41,492 bases of DNA from CAZSNH01 sp052388455 (GCA_052388455.1 JBQTIA010000041.1:1-41492), one strand, 5' to 3'; positions 8,960 to 16,575 are shown, counted from the first letter of the stretch. Numbers and translations: made by a program. Notes: generated by a model not told the origin, from the letters alone.

Positions 8960-9997
8960 ATGACACTGCACACCCCGCCCCGCACATTCGTGAACGACTG
9001 CCCGCCCCGCCATGACTGGACTAGGCTCCAGGCGCAGGCGATCTACGGCGCGCCGTTCAACGACCTGCTGGTCCGCGCCGCCAGTGTCCACCGCTGCCAC
9101 TTCGACGCCAATGCCGTGCAGATGAGCCGGCTCCTTTCCATCAAGACCGGCGGCTGCGCCGAGGACTGCGGCTATTGCAGCCAGTCCGCGCACCATGCGA
9201 CGGGGCTCAAGGCGTCGAAGCTCATGGAGGTCGAGCGCGTGCTCGACGAGGCGCGCAAGGCCAGGGCCGGTGGGGCGACGCGCTATTGCATGGGCGCGGC
9301 CTGGCGCAGCCCTAAGGGACGCGACATGGATCAGGTCGTCGCCATGGTCCAGGGCGTCAAAGCCCTCGGTATGGAAACCTGCATGACGCTCGGCATGCTC
9401 TCCGACGAGGACGTCGCGAAGCTCCGCCACGCCGGGCTCGACTATTACAACCACAACATCGATACCAGCGAGCGCTACTACTCCGAGGTGATCAAGACCC
9501 GCACCTTCGCCGAACGGCTCGATACCCTTGCGCGCGTGCGCGACGCCGGCATCAAGGTCTGCTCGGGCGGAATCGTCGGCATGGGCGAGACGCCGGAGGA
9601 CCGCGTCGACATGCTGGTGACGCTCGCCAATCTCGAGGAGCATCCCGAGAGCGTGCCGATCAACATGCTGATCGCCATTCCCGGCACGCCGATGGAGAAC
9701 GTCGAGAAGATCGATGCGATCAGCTTCGTTCGCACCATAGCGACCGCGCGCATCATGATGCCGGCGTCCATGGTGCGGCTCTCGGCGGGTCGCACCGAGA
9801 TGAGCGACGAGATGCAGGCGCTCTGCTTTTTCGCCGGCGCCAATTCCATCTTCTGCGGCGACACGCTGCTCACCGCCGGCAACCCCGGCGAGGACAAGGA
9901 CGCCCGCCTCTTCTCCCGTCTCGGGTTGCAGCCGATGGAGCTGGATAAGGAGTCTTCGACGAGTCTCGCGCTGGATCCCCGGCTTGCGCAGACATAA
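8960..9997 (+). CDS. bioB: Biotin synthase
   Basis: 345 aa radical-SAM enzyme that inserts sulfur into dethiobiotin. The radical-SAM cluster motif is CAEDCGYCSQS, and other family landmarks are YNHNIDTSERYY, CSGGIVGMGET, RLSAGRTEM and ANSIFCGDTLLT. ATG 8960 is preferred to in-frame ATG 8936 because GGGAG lies 11 bases before it. The protein matches BioB up to about LGLQPMEL; the last 17 residues (after that point, DKESSTSLALDPRLAQT) are encoded inside a dispersed hairpin repeat, so the native end appears to have been replaced. This tail lies beyond the catalytic barrel and need not inactivate the enzyme. First gene of the bio operon. Confidence 0.95.
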   Translation: MTLHTPPRTFVNDCPPRHDWTRLQAQAIYGAPFNDLLVRAASVHRCHFDANAVQMSRLLSIKTGGCAEDCGYCSQSAHHATGLKASKLMEVERVLDEARKARAGGATRYCMGAAWRSPKGRDMDQVVAMVQGVKALGMETCMTLGMLSDEDVAKLRHAGLDYYNHNIDTSERYYSEVIKTRTFAERLDTLARVRDAGIKVCSGGIVGMGETPEDRVDMLVTLANLEEHPESVPINMLIAIPGTPMENVEKIDAISFVRTIATARIMMPASMVRLSAGRTEMSDEMQALCFFAGANSIFCGDTLLTAGNPGEDKDARLFSRLGLQPMELDKESSTSLALDPRLAQT

Positions 9998-10026
9998 GGG
10001 TCGGCGCTGCGTCGACGATGACGGGA
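9951..10026 (-). repeat. Hairpin repeat unit A (overlaps 3' end of bioB)
   Basis: Read on the minus strand it runs from CCCGTCATCGTCGACGCAGC to GGGGATCCAGCG and on to AGACTCGTCGAAGACT. It is the most divergent copy seen here but keeps the family landmarks CGTCATC, GGGGATCCAGCG and AGACTC. The bioB stop codon (9995-9997) lies inside it. Confidence 0.75.
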
Positions 10027-10440
10027 TTGGGTGTGGCGGGGTTCGATGCGTGAAAGATCCCCAGCGGTGTACATTCTTGCCAGCCGGCAGAACGGCACTC
10101 TCTACGTTGGTGTGACAAGCGATGTCGTGGGTCGCGTGTCCGAGCACAAGCAGGATTTGCTGCCTGGCTTCACCAAGCGACATTCGGTCCATCGACTGGC
10201 TCACGTCGAGACTTTCGATACAATGGACGAGGCGATTGCCCGTGAAAAAAGGCTGAAAAAGTTCTCCCGCTCAGCCAAGATTTCTCTCATCGAGAAGGGC
10301 AACCCTGGCTGGTGCGAACTCTATTGGCAACTGTCCGGCCTCATCGACGTGGATGTTGAAAACCAAACAAGTTAGCTCCGTCATCCTCGAACGGGCGAGG
10401 CCACTCAGCCGAGGCCGTTCGGGGATCCAGCGTCAGACTC
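9961..10440 (+). mobile_element. Candidate GIY-YIG-encoding insertion bounded by inverted hairpin repeats
   Basis: The left end reads GAGTCTCGCGCTGGATCCCC (9961-9980) and the right end GGGGATCCAGCGTCAGACTC (10421-10440); they are inverted copies with 18 of 20 positions matching. Each end continues inward as a hairpin unit ending in GATGACGG (left, to about 10025) or starting CGTCATCC (right, from 10379). Between them lies only the GIY-YIG gene, whose base composition is visibly less GC-rich than the bio genes. The segment splits bioB from bioF, which are otherwise normally adjacent. No clear target-site duplication was found. Mobility is inferred. Confidence 0.5.
10046..10375 (+). CDS. GIY-YIG domain protein, YhbQ-like small endonuclease family
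   Basis: 109 aa. The single domain shows the two halves of the GIY-YIG motif (VYILAS with Y9, LYVGVT with Y20), the following arginine (R30 in GRVSEH) and the metal-binding glutamate (E67 in EAIAREKRLKKF). All key catalytic positions are present, so it could be an active nuclease. Family members occur as stand-alone small proteins, some in many copies per alphaproteobacterial genome; their function is largely unproven. ATG 10046 is chosen over GTG 10031 because it gives the usual short N-terminus. It sits between bioB and bioF, framed by inverted repeat units, and looks less GC-rich than both neighbours. It is in the same direction as the operon. Confidence 0.85.
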   Translation: MRERSPAVYILASRQNGTLYVGVTSDVVGRVSEHKQDLLPGFTKRHSVHRLAHVETFDTMDEAIAREKRLKKFSRSAKISLIEKGNPGWCELYWQLSGLIDVDVENQTS

Positions 10441-10446
10441 CGCCGC
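10379..10446 (+). repeat. Hairpin repeat unit B (between GIY-YIG gene and bioF)
   Basis: Begins CGTCATCCTCGAACGGGCGA, has hairpin arms GAACGG/CCGTTC and GGC/GCC around a CACTCA loop, and ends GGGGATCCAGCGTCAGACTC. It is nearly identical in inverted orientation to the right half of the copy at 18334-18395. It ends 14 bases before the bioF start codon and may therefore supply or disturb bioF's ribosome-binding region. Confidence 0.85.
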
Positions 10447-10460
10447 AGGCGCCCGAACAC

Positions 10461-11594
10461 ATGCATGACAGCCACGAACAGGCGCTGAAGGCACTCGAGA
10501 AGCGGGGCCGGCTCAGGCGACTGGCTCCGCGCTCCGGCATCGATTTCTCGTCGAACGACTATCTGGGGCTCGGCACCTCCGAGGACTTGCGCGAGGCCGT
10601 CGCCGCGGCCCTCGCCCGCGGTGTCGCCGTCGGGGCCGGCGGATCGCGACTGCTGCGTGGCAACGATCCCGAGCACGAGGCGCTGGAAGCCGAAGCCGCA
10701 GCCTACTTCGACGCAGAAGCGGCGCTCTATTTCGGCGGCGGGTTCACCGCCAACACCGCGCTCTTCTCGACGCTTCCCGAGCGCGGCGACGTGGTCGTCT
10801 ACGACGAGTTGATCCACGCCAGCGTCCACGAAGGACTGCGGGCTGGAAAGGCGGAGCGCATTCCCGCCCGCCACAACACCGTAAGCGCCTTCGAGCAGGC
10901 GATCCGGATCTGGCGCGCGAGCGGCGGCCGGGGGCGCCCGTGGATCGCGGCCGAGAGCCTTTATTCCATGGACGGAGACCGCGCCCCGCTCGACGATCTC
11001 TCCGCGCTGGCCGATCGGACCGATGCCATGCTGGTCATCGACGAGGCGCATGCAACGGGTGTCCTGGGTTCCGATGGCCGCGGGCTGGGCGCCCATCTGG
11101 AAGGACGCGAGAACGTCGTGTCGCTGCACACCTGCGGCAAGGCGCTGGGCGTCATGGGCGCGCTCGTCCTGCTTCCGACGGCGCTGCGGGAATTTCTGGT
11201 CAATCGCAGCCGCGCCTTCATCTACGCGACGGCGCCGTCCCCGCTGATGGCGGCGACGGTCCGCGCCGCACTGCAACTCTGTCGGGATGACAGTGTGCGG
11301 CGGGAGCGCCACGCGGCCCTCGTCGCGCTTGCGAACGAGCGGATTGCGGCCGCCACCGGCAAGCCCGGTTCGGGGTCGCACATCATCCCCGTCATCGTCG
11401 GGTCCGACGCGCGCGCGACGGCGCTGGCCTCGGCCCTTCAGCAGCGCGGGTTCGACGTGCGCGCCATCCGGCCGCCGACCGTGCCCGAGGGCACCGCCCG
11501 CGTGCGCATCTCGATCACGCTCAATGTCAGCGAGGCGGATGTCGAGGCGCTGGCCACGGCGCTCGGCGAAGAACTCGTGAGACTGGCCCCATGA
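10461..11594 (+). CDS. bioF: 8-amino-7-oxononanoate synthase
   Basis: 377 aa PLP enzyme that condenses a pimeloyl thioester with L-alanine to give KAPA. Visible motifs are FSSNDYLGLG, GAGGSRLLRGN, the cofactor-binding IDEAHATGVLG and the PLP lysine in HTCGKALGVMG. The frame is open further upstream, but that stretch (from 10353) translates the hairpin repeat (SSVILERARPLSRGRSGIQR) and is not BioF-like, so ATG 10461 is chosen. No strong Shine-Dalgarno is visible before it. Its stop overlaps the bioD start (ATGA at 11591). Confidence 0.93.
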   Translation: MHDSHEQALKALEKRGRLRRLAPRSGIDFSSNDYLGLGTSEDLREAVAAALARGVAVGAGGSRLLRGNDPEHEALEAEAAAYFDAEAALYFGGGFTANTALFSTLPERGDVVVYDELIHASVHEGLRAGKAERIPARHNTVSAFEQAIRIWRASGGRGRPWIAAESLYSMDGDRAPLDDLSALADRTDAMLVIDEAHATGVLGSDGRGLGAHLEGRENVVSLHTCGKALGVMGALVLLPTALREFLVNRSRAFIYATAPSPLMAATVRAALQLCRDDSVRRERHAALVALANERIAAATGKPGSGSHIIPVIVGSDARATALASALQQRGFDVRAIRPPTVPEGTARVRISITLNVSEADVEALATALGEELVRLAP

Positions 11595-12226
11595 GCAGCA
11601 CATTCGTCATCGCCGGCACCGACACAGACGTCGGCAAGACGGTGTTCGCGGCCGCCCTTTGCGGCGCTCTTTGCGCACGCTACTGGAAGCCGATCCAATG
11701 CGGCTTAGAGGGCGGCGGCGATGTCGAGATTGTGCGCCGTCTCTCGGGTCTGCCGCCCGAGCGGGTTCTGCCCGAGGTCTACCGCCTCGCAACGCCCGCC
11801 TCTCCGCACCGCGCCGCCGAGATCGACGGCATCGAGATCGAGATAGAGCGGCTGGCCGTCGTACCGGTCGGGACTGGGCAGCCGCTCGTCATCGAGGGTG
11901 CTGGCGGTCTCATGGTGCCGCTGACGCGGACCACGCTGCAGATCGATCTCTTCGCGCGCTGGATGTTACCGGTCATCCTGTGCGCCCGCACCGCGCTCGG
12001 CACCATCAATCACACGCTGCTCTCGATCGAAGCCCTGAACCGCCGTCGCATTTCCATTCACGGCATCGCTGTCATCGGCGAGGAGAACGCCGACAGCGAG
12101 CGCACGATCTGCGACATGGGCGTCGTGCGCCGTCTCGGCCGGCTGCCGTTCGTCTCGCCACTCGATCGCTCGACCCTCGCCGCCGCTTTCGCCGCGCAGT
12201 TCTCGCGCGAGGATTTCTCGCCATGA
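11591..12226 (+). CDS. bioD: ATP-dependent dethiobiotin synthetase
   Basis: 211 aa. The P-loop at the N-terminus is GTDTDVGKT, followed by YWKPIQCG and the VIEGAGGLMVPL motif, all typical of BioD. It closes the ureido ring of dethiobiotin from DAPA, CO2 and ATP. It overlaps bioF upstream and bioA downstream by four bases each (ATGA), so the three genes are translationally coupled. Confidence 0.94.
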   Translation: MSSTFVIAGTDTDVGKTVFAAALCGALCARYWKPIQCGLEGGGDVEIVRRLSGLPPERVLPEVYRLATPASPHRAAEIDGIEIEIERLAVVPVGTGQPLVIEGAGGLMVPLTRTTLQIDLFARWMLPVILCARTALGTINHTLLSIEALNRRRISIHGIAVIGEENADSERTICDMGVVRRLGRLPFVSPLDRSTLAAAFAAQFSREDFSP

Positions 12227-13512
12227 CCAGCCGCTCGCCCATCTGGCATCCGTTCACGCAACACGCGCTGAACCCCGAAGCGACGATGATTGCGCGCGGG
12301 GAAGGGGCGTGGCTCGAAACGCCGTCGTACACGCGCATTCTCGACGCCATCTCGTCTTGGTGGGTGGTGACGCACGGCCACCGCCACCCGAGGATCGTCA
12401 CCGCCATCCGCGAGCAGGCGGAGCGCCTCGATCAGGTGATCTTCGCCGGCTTCACGCACGAGCCGGCCGAACGGCTGGCGGTCAAACTGATCGACTTTGT
12501 CCACCGGGCGCTCGCCCGTGAGGACGATGAGAGGCGTGCGCTCACCCACGTCTTCTACTCCGACTCGGGCTCCACCTCGGTGGAGGTTGCACTGAAGATG
12601 GCGCTCGGGTACTGGCGAAACACCGGAGCGCCGCGCACCCGCATCGTCGCACTGGAGCACGCCTACCACGGCGACACCATCGGCACGATGTCGGCTGGAG
12701 CGCGGGGCGTCTTCAATGTCGCCTATGAGCCGCTGCTGTTCGACGTGATGCGCATTCCGTTCCCAGCGGCAGGAAAAGAACAGCAGACATTCGACGCACT
12801 CGAAGCCGCCTGCCGGGACCGTGCGGCCGCCGCCCTCATCGTCGAGCCGCTGATCTGCGGCGCCGGCGGAATGCTCATGTACGCGCCGCAAGTTCTCGCC
12901 GAGATGCAACGCATCTGCGAGGCGGCCGGCACGCTCTTCATCGCCGACGAGGTGATGACCGGATGGGGCCGCACGGGCACCCCGCTCGCCTGCCGGCAGG
13001 CCGGGGTCACGCCCGACATTCTCTGCATCGCCAAGGGTCTGACCGGCGGGTCGCTGCCTCTCGCCGTTACCCTCTGCCGGCGAGAGATCTTCGAGGCCCA
13101 CCTCTCGACGGACCGAACCAAGACGTTCTTCCATTCATCGAGCTACACCGCCAATCCGATCTGCTGCGCGGCGGCGCTGGCCAATCTCGACATCTGGGAA
13201 ACGGAGCCGGTCGCAAAGCGCATCGCGGCCCTCGCTTCAGCACAGACCGGACGGCTCCAGCCGTTCGCCACGGACCCTCGCTTCGAGAACGTGCGCCAGC
13301 TCGGCACGATCACGGCATTCGACATAAATACGCGCAACAAGGGCTACCTTGCCGAGGTGGGGCCGAAGCTCTACGCGTCGTTTCTCGGTCACGGCGTGCT
13401 GCTGCGGCCGCTCGGCAGCACCATCTACGTGATGCCTCCCTACTGCACGACTGCGACCGAACTGGACATGATCTATGAAGCGGTTCGCGAGGCGGTCGCG
13501 GCGCTGGACTGA
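12223..13512 (+). CDS. bioA: Adenosylmethionine-8-amino-7-oxononanoate aminotransferase
   Basis: 429 aa, class III PLP aminotransferase that converts KAPA to DAPA with S-adenosylmethionine as amino donor. The start WHPFTQHALNP is characteristic of BioA. Other landmarks are SDSGSTSVEVALKMA, HAYHGDTIGTMS, IADEVMTGWGRTG and the PLP lysine in CIAKGLTGGSLPL. ATG 12223 overlaps the bioD stop; longer in-frame upstream extension reads through bioD in another frame and is not real. bioZ follows 10 bases later. Confidence 0.94.
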   Translation: MTSRSPIWHPFTQHALNPEATMIARGEGAWLETPSYTRILDAISSWWVVTHGHRHPRIVTAIREQAERLDQVIFAGFTHEPAERLAVKLIDFVHRALAREDDERRALTHVFYSDSGSTSVEVALKMALGYWRNTGAPRTRIVALEHAYHGDTIGTMSAGARGVFNVAYEPLLFDVMRIPFPAAGKEQQTFDALEAACRDRAAAALIVEPLICGAGGMLMYAPQVLAEMQRICEAAGTLFIADEVMTGWGRTGTPLACRQAGVTPDILCIAKGLTGGSLPLAVTLCRREIFEAHLSTDRTKTFFHSSSYTANPICCAAALANLDIWETEPVAKRIAALASAQTGRLQPFATDPRFENVRQLGTITAFDINTRNKGYLAEVGPKLYASFLGHGVLLRPLGSTIYVMPPYCTTATELDMIYEAVREAVAALD

Positions 13513-13522
13513 AAAGGCACAC

Positions 13523-14500
13523 ATGGGCTCGACCCTCCTCGCACTCGGTCACTACGTCCCGGAGCGCCGCGTCGGCAGCGCCGAGATCGAGACGCGCCTC
13601 GGGCTCGAGAGCGGCTGGATCGAGCGGCGAACCGGCATCCGCGAGCGCCGCTATGCGGCCGAGAGCGAGGCGCTCTCCGACCTGGCGGTGAAGGCCGGCG
13701 AGATGGCGCTCTCGCGCATCGGTTTCGCGCCCTCGCGCATCGGCCTGCTGCTGCTCGCCACCTCGACGCCCGATCACCTGCTGCCCCCCACCTCGCCGCT
13801 CGTCGCCCACCGGCTCGGGCTGTCGCACGCCGGCGCCATAGACATGGCCGGTGCCTGCGCCGGGTTTCTCTACGCCCTGGTGTTCGCCGATGCCTTCGCT
13901 GCGAAGCACGCGAAGCCGGTGCTCGTCATCGCCGCCAACATCCTGTCGAGGCGCATGGACCCGATGGATCGCAACAGCGCGATCATCTTCGCCGACGCGG
14001 CCGGCGCCGCGCTGGTCGTCCCGAGCGAGCGCCGGGCCACCGGCGTGCTCGGCGTCGACCTCGCCAGCGACGGATCGGCCTACGACCTGATCAGGATTCC
14101 GGCCGGCGGCAGTCGGCGGCCTTTTTCGGCCGGCATCGACCTCGGCGAGACGCGCATGCATCTCAGTGACGGGCGCACGGTGTTCGCCAAGGCGGTCTCG
14201 CTCATGGCGTCGGCGTCGCGCAAGGCGCTGTCGAATGCCGGCCTCGCGGTCGGCGACGTCGATCACTGGGTGCCCCATCAGGCCAACACGCGCATCATGG
14301 GCGCGGTCCAGCGCCAGCTTGGCCTTGCCGACGGGAAAACCCTGTCGTCGGTGGCGCTCTACGGCAACAGCTCGGCGGCGACCATACCGCTGACCCTGTC
14401 GCTGGCTGCGCCGGAGCGGCTGTTTCGTCCGGGGGAGCGGGTTCTGCTATCGGCGGCCGGCGCCGGCCTGACCGGGGGCGCGCTGGTCTACGGGCTTTAG
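13523..14500 (+). CDS. bioZ: BioZ, KAS III-like enzyme for the biotin pimelate precursor
   Basis: 325 aa, homologous to 3-oxoacyl-ACP synthase III (FabH). The Cys-His-Asn triad is visible as C112 (DMAGACAGF), H252 (VPHQANTRIMG) and N282 (LYGNSSAATIP). In Agrobacterium and Brucella, BioZ at the end of the bio operon condenses glutaryl-CoA with malonyl-ACP and so replaces the BioC/BioH route to pimeloyl-ACP. Its place 10 bases after bioA, and absence of bioC or bioH from this cluster, supports BioZ rather than a housekeeping FabH. The specificity is inferred from context. Confidence 0.88.
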   Translation: MGSTLLALGHYVPERRVGSAEIETRLGLESGWIERRTGIRERRYAAESEALSDLAVKAGEMALSRIGFAPSRIGLLLLATSTPDHLLPPTSPLVAHRLGLSHAGAIDMAGACAGFLYALVFADAFAAKHAKPVLVIAANILSRRMDPMDRNSAIIFADAAGAALVVPSERRATGVLGVDLASDGSAYDLIRIPAGGSRRPFSAGIDLGETRMHLSDGRTVFAKAVSLMASASRKALSNAGLAVGDVDHWVPHQANTRIMGAVQRQLGLADGKTLSSVALYGNSSAATIPLTLSLAAPERLFRPGERVLLSAAGAGLTGGALVYGL

Positions 14501-14527
14501 CTGCCCGCGAGCGGAGGGCGGTTTGCC

Positions 14528-14549
14528 TCAGAAACAAAGGGTTTTCTGA
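14528..14549 (+). terminator. Weak hairpin after bioZ
   Basis: Arms TCAGAAA (14528-14534) and TTTCTGA (14543-14549) 27 bases past the bioZ stop. No T tract follows. It is the only candidate end signal for the bio operon before the HU gene. Confidence 0.3.
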
Positions 14550-14675
14550 CGCATCCCTGCCACAGACCCGCAATTTCATTGGGTAAAACTTACGGCGCCG
14601 AGCAGAAAAGGCCGGTTTTGCTCATGAATCGCTGTATGCTCCGCCGGCTTTAAACAAACTCATCGAGGACCATTC

Positions 14676-14981
14676 ATGGCTACCAAAGCTGCGTCGGCCA
14701 AAGTCGACACTCTCACGCTCCGTCATCTCGCCGCCACGCTGGCTGAAAAGAACGAGCTGCCCAAGAAGCAGGTTCAGGGCATGCTCGAAGAGATGGTCAC
14801 GCTGGTGACCAAGCATCTCAAGAAGGGCGATCGTATTCGCCTGACCGGACTGGGAATCCTCGTCGTCCGCAAGCGCCCGGCGCGCATGGGCCGCAACCCG
14901 GCCACCGGCGAAGCGATCAAGATCAAGGCTTCGAAGAAGGTGTCCTTCCGCGCCGCCAAGGATCTGAAAGAGGCGATCTGA
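14676..14981 (+). CDS. HU-family DNA-binding protein
   Basis: 101 aa. The body matches the HU/IHF fold: LAATLAEKNELPKKQVQGMLEEMV for the helices, GDRIRLTGLGILVVRKRPAR for the saddle and the DNA-intercalating arm RMGRNPATGEAIKIKASKKVSFRAAKDLKEAI. An Ala/Lys-rich stretch of about 10 residues precedes the usual start. GAGGA stands 6 bases before ATG 14676. It probably acts as a nucleoid protein. It could be named hupB-like, but IHF subunits cannot be fully excluded. Confidence 0.9.
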   Translation: MATKAASAKVDTLTLRHLAATLAEKNELPKKQVQGMLEEMVTLVTKHLKKGDRIRLTGLGILVVRKRPARMGRNPATGEAIKIKASKKVSFRAAKDLKEAI

Positions 14982-14991
14982 TTCTGATTTC

Positions 14992-15023
14992 GGTGTCAGA
15001 CCCGACATGTCGGGTCTGACACC
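14992..15023. repeat. Perfect 32-bp palindrome between HU and GlcG-like genes
   Basis: The arm GGTGTCAGACCCGACA is followed directly by its exact reverse complement. It begins 10 bases after the HU stop and ends 23 bases before the convergent GlcG-like stop, so it could act as a bidirectional terminator. There is no T tract. It resembles short REP-type palindromes; this is by appearance only. Confidence 0.7.
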
Positions 15024-15046
15024 TGATCATCGAAACCAAGATCAAC

Positions 15047-15481
15047 TCACGTGCGCCAGGGATGCTCGGGCAGGTCGCTGACGCCGATCACCTTGACGCC
15101 GGCCGAGGCCACCGTGTGATCGTTCTCAACGGAAGAGCCCGAGACACCGATGGCGCCGATCAGAACGCCCTCGTGATCGACGATCGGCAGTCCTCCGGGA
15201 AACGTGATCAGCCCGTCGTTGGAATGCTCGATGCCGTAGAGCGGACCGCCCGGCTGCGAGAGCTTGCCGATCTGGCCCGTCGGCATGCCGAAGAACACCG
15301 CTGTTTTCGCCTTCTTGATCGCGATGTCGATGGACCCCACCCAGGCGTCGTCCATGCGATGGAACGCCTTCAGATTGGCGCCGCTGTCGACGACCGCAAT
15401 GCACATGCGGGTCTTCGTCTTCTCGGCGGCCTTGCGCGCGGCCTCGATGATTTTTCTGGCGTCGTCGATCGTCACATGCAT
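15047..15481 (-). CDS. GlcG/HbpS-like heme-binding domain protein (DUF336)
   Basis: 144 aa. The protein starts MHVTIDDARKIIEAARKAAE and shows AVVDSGANLKAFHRMDDAW, the FGMPTG segment, GGLPIVDHEGVLIGAIGVSG and a closing ENDHTVASAGV, all characteristic of the GlcG/HbpS family. Some members bind heme or a cobalamin-type cofactor, but many have no known role. ATG 15481 is chosen because GAGGAG lies about 10 bases upstream; the open frame beyond it has no family similarity. It is convergent with HU. Likely cytosolic, no signal peptide. Confidence 0.85.
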   Translation of the reverse strand: MHVTIDDARKIIEAARKAAEKTKTRMCIAVVDSGANLKAFHRMDDAWVGSIDIAIKKAKTAVFFGMPTGQIGKLSQPGGPLYGIEHSNDGLITFPGGLPIVDHEGVLIGAIGVSGSSVENDHTVASAGVKVIGVSDLPEHPWRT

Positions 15482-15687
15482 GAGCAGGGCTCTCCTCGTT
15501 CCAATCCCGTGACCGGGACGCCGGCATATCGTACTGCGGACGTGAAAAATCAATGTATAGCGCGCGCCGCTGTGGGGTTCAGTCGGAAAGGCTCATGGCA
15601 ATTCAGCCCGTTTTCGGCCTGCCATCGAATCGTGGCAGTCGTGACGGGCGGGCCTCTGACCGGCCCGCTCGCGAAAGGAACCGATCG

Positions 15688-15882
15688 ATGACTCTCTCCG
15701 CTCCGACCATCGTCACCTGGCTGGCGTCGAGCCTGCTGGCCGTCACCGCCGTCGCCATAAAGTTCTTCCAGGTCGGAGACGCCATTCCGACGCTCGGGCC
15801 GCTGGTCAACGCCCACCTGTTCGAAAGCCTGCTCGCGGCCTACGGCCTGCTGTGGATCGGCACCGTCTTTCGCCGCATCTGA
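15688..15882 (+). CDS. Small membrane protein
   Basis: 64 aa. Two hydrophobic segments are visible, TIVTWLASSLLAVTAVAIKFF (about residues 7-25) and a second around LLAAYGLLWIGTVF (about 48-61). A good ribosome site (AAAGGAA, 15674-15680) stands 7 bases before ATG 15688. The protein has ordered, non-shadow composition. It overlaps no other gene and is convergent with the fasciclin gene, 31 bases from its stop. I do not recognise the family. Confidence 0.65.
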   Translation: MTLSAPTIVTWLASSLLAVTAVAIKFFQVGDAIPTLGPLVNAHLFESLLAAYGLLWIGTVFRRI

Positions 15883-15913
15883 GGTCGGTCGCGGCGCAGA
15901 TGTCGAGCGGACG

Positions 15914-16489
15914 TCACTCGGCGATGGCGTCGGAATCGGCGTCCGCCGTCTGCTGCCCGATCGAGGCATCGATCGCCTCGGCCACCGATTTCGGCACCAG
16001 CACCTTGTCGATGATGTGCAGCACGCCGTTCGAGGCTTCGAGGTCGGGATGCGTGATCCTGGCACCGTGCACGTCGAGCTCCCGGCGGATGGTGAACTCG
16101 ATCAGCGTGCCGTCGGCGGCCTCGACGCCGTAGTGCTTGGCCCGCGCCTTCAGCAGCCGCCGGGTCGAATACTTGCCGATGATGGCATGGTGCAGCAGCA
16201 GGTCGACCAGCACCAGCCGGTTCTCGGGTTTCAGGATGGCGGCCTTGAACCGCTCGGGCAGTGCTTCGAAGGCCGCATCGCTCGGCGCGAAAAGAGTGAG
16301 CTGGCCGATGCCGGACGATGCCCCGTCGAGCCCGGCGAGCTTGGTGATCTCAGCCATGCGGGTGAGCTGTCCCGTGCCGGCTGCGACCGCCTTGAGGTTG
16401 GGCGCGGTCACGGTCTCCTCGGCCGAGGCCGCCAGCGACCCCACCGCCGACAGCACCGCAACGGCGAGCGCCTGCATGATCCTGTGCAC
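15914..16489 (-). CDS. Fasciclin (FAS1) domain protein, exported
   Basis: 191 aa. A signal peptide (HRIMQALAVAVLSAVGSLAASA) precedes one FAS1 domain with the typical motifs LTLFAPSDAAFEALP, LLLHHAIIGKYS and GVLHIIDKVLVP. FAS1 domains serve in adhesion or surface interactions; bacterial single-domain forms are usually periplasmic or extracellular and of unknown exact role. A GTG at 16489 is preferred over ATG 16477 because GGAGG stands 5 bases before the GTG but 17 before the ATG. It ends in an acidic tail (QTADADSDAIAE). It lies downstream of pyrE on the same strand, 86 bases apart. Confidence 0.88.
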   Translation of the reverse strand: MHRIMQALAVAVLSAVGSLAASAEETVTAPNLKAVAAGTGQLTRMAEITKLAGLDGASSGIGQLTLFAPSDAAFEALPERFKAAILKPENRLVLVDLLLHHAIIGKYSTRRLLKARAKHYGVEAADGTLIEFTIRRELDVHGARITHPDLEASNGVLHIIDKVLVPKSVAEAIDASIGQQTADADSDAIAE

Positions 16490-16575
16490 GATCCCCTCCC
16501 CCGAGGCTGACCCGATCGCGGCTCCCGCTGGCGCGGACGGCGTGCACACTATGACGAGGCCTGAGTGCCGGACGA

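Noticed and set aside
10353..10460. N-terminal extension of bioF
   Set aside because: It translates the hairpin repeat and has no BioF similarity; kept only as a note on possible extended product.
11659..12222. N-terminal extension of bioA through bioD in another frame
   Set aside because: The extension is Arg-rich shadow sequence; BioA family similarity starts at ATG 12223.
14630..14660. Promoter for the HU gene (TTGCTC with TATGCT)
   Set aside because: The spacing of 12 bases is too short for a normal sigma-70 promoter.
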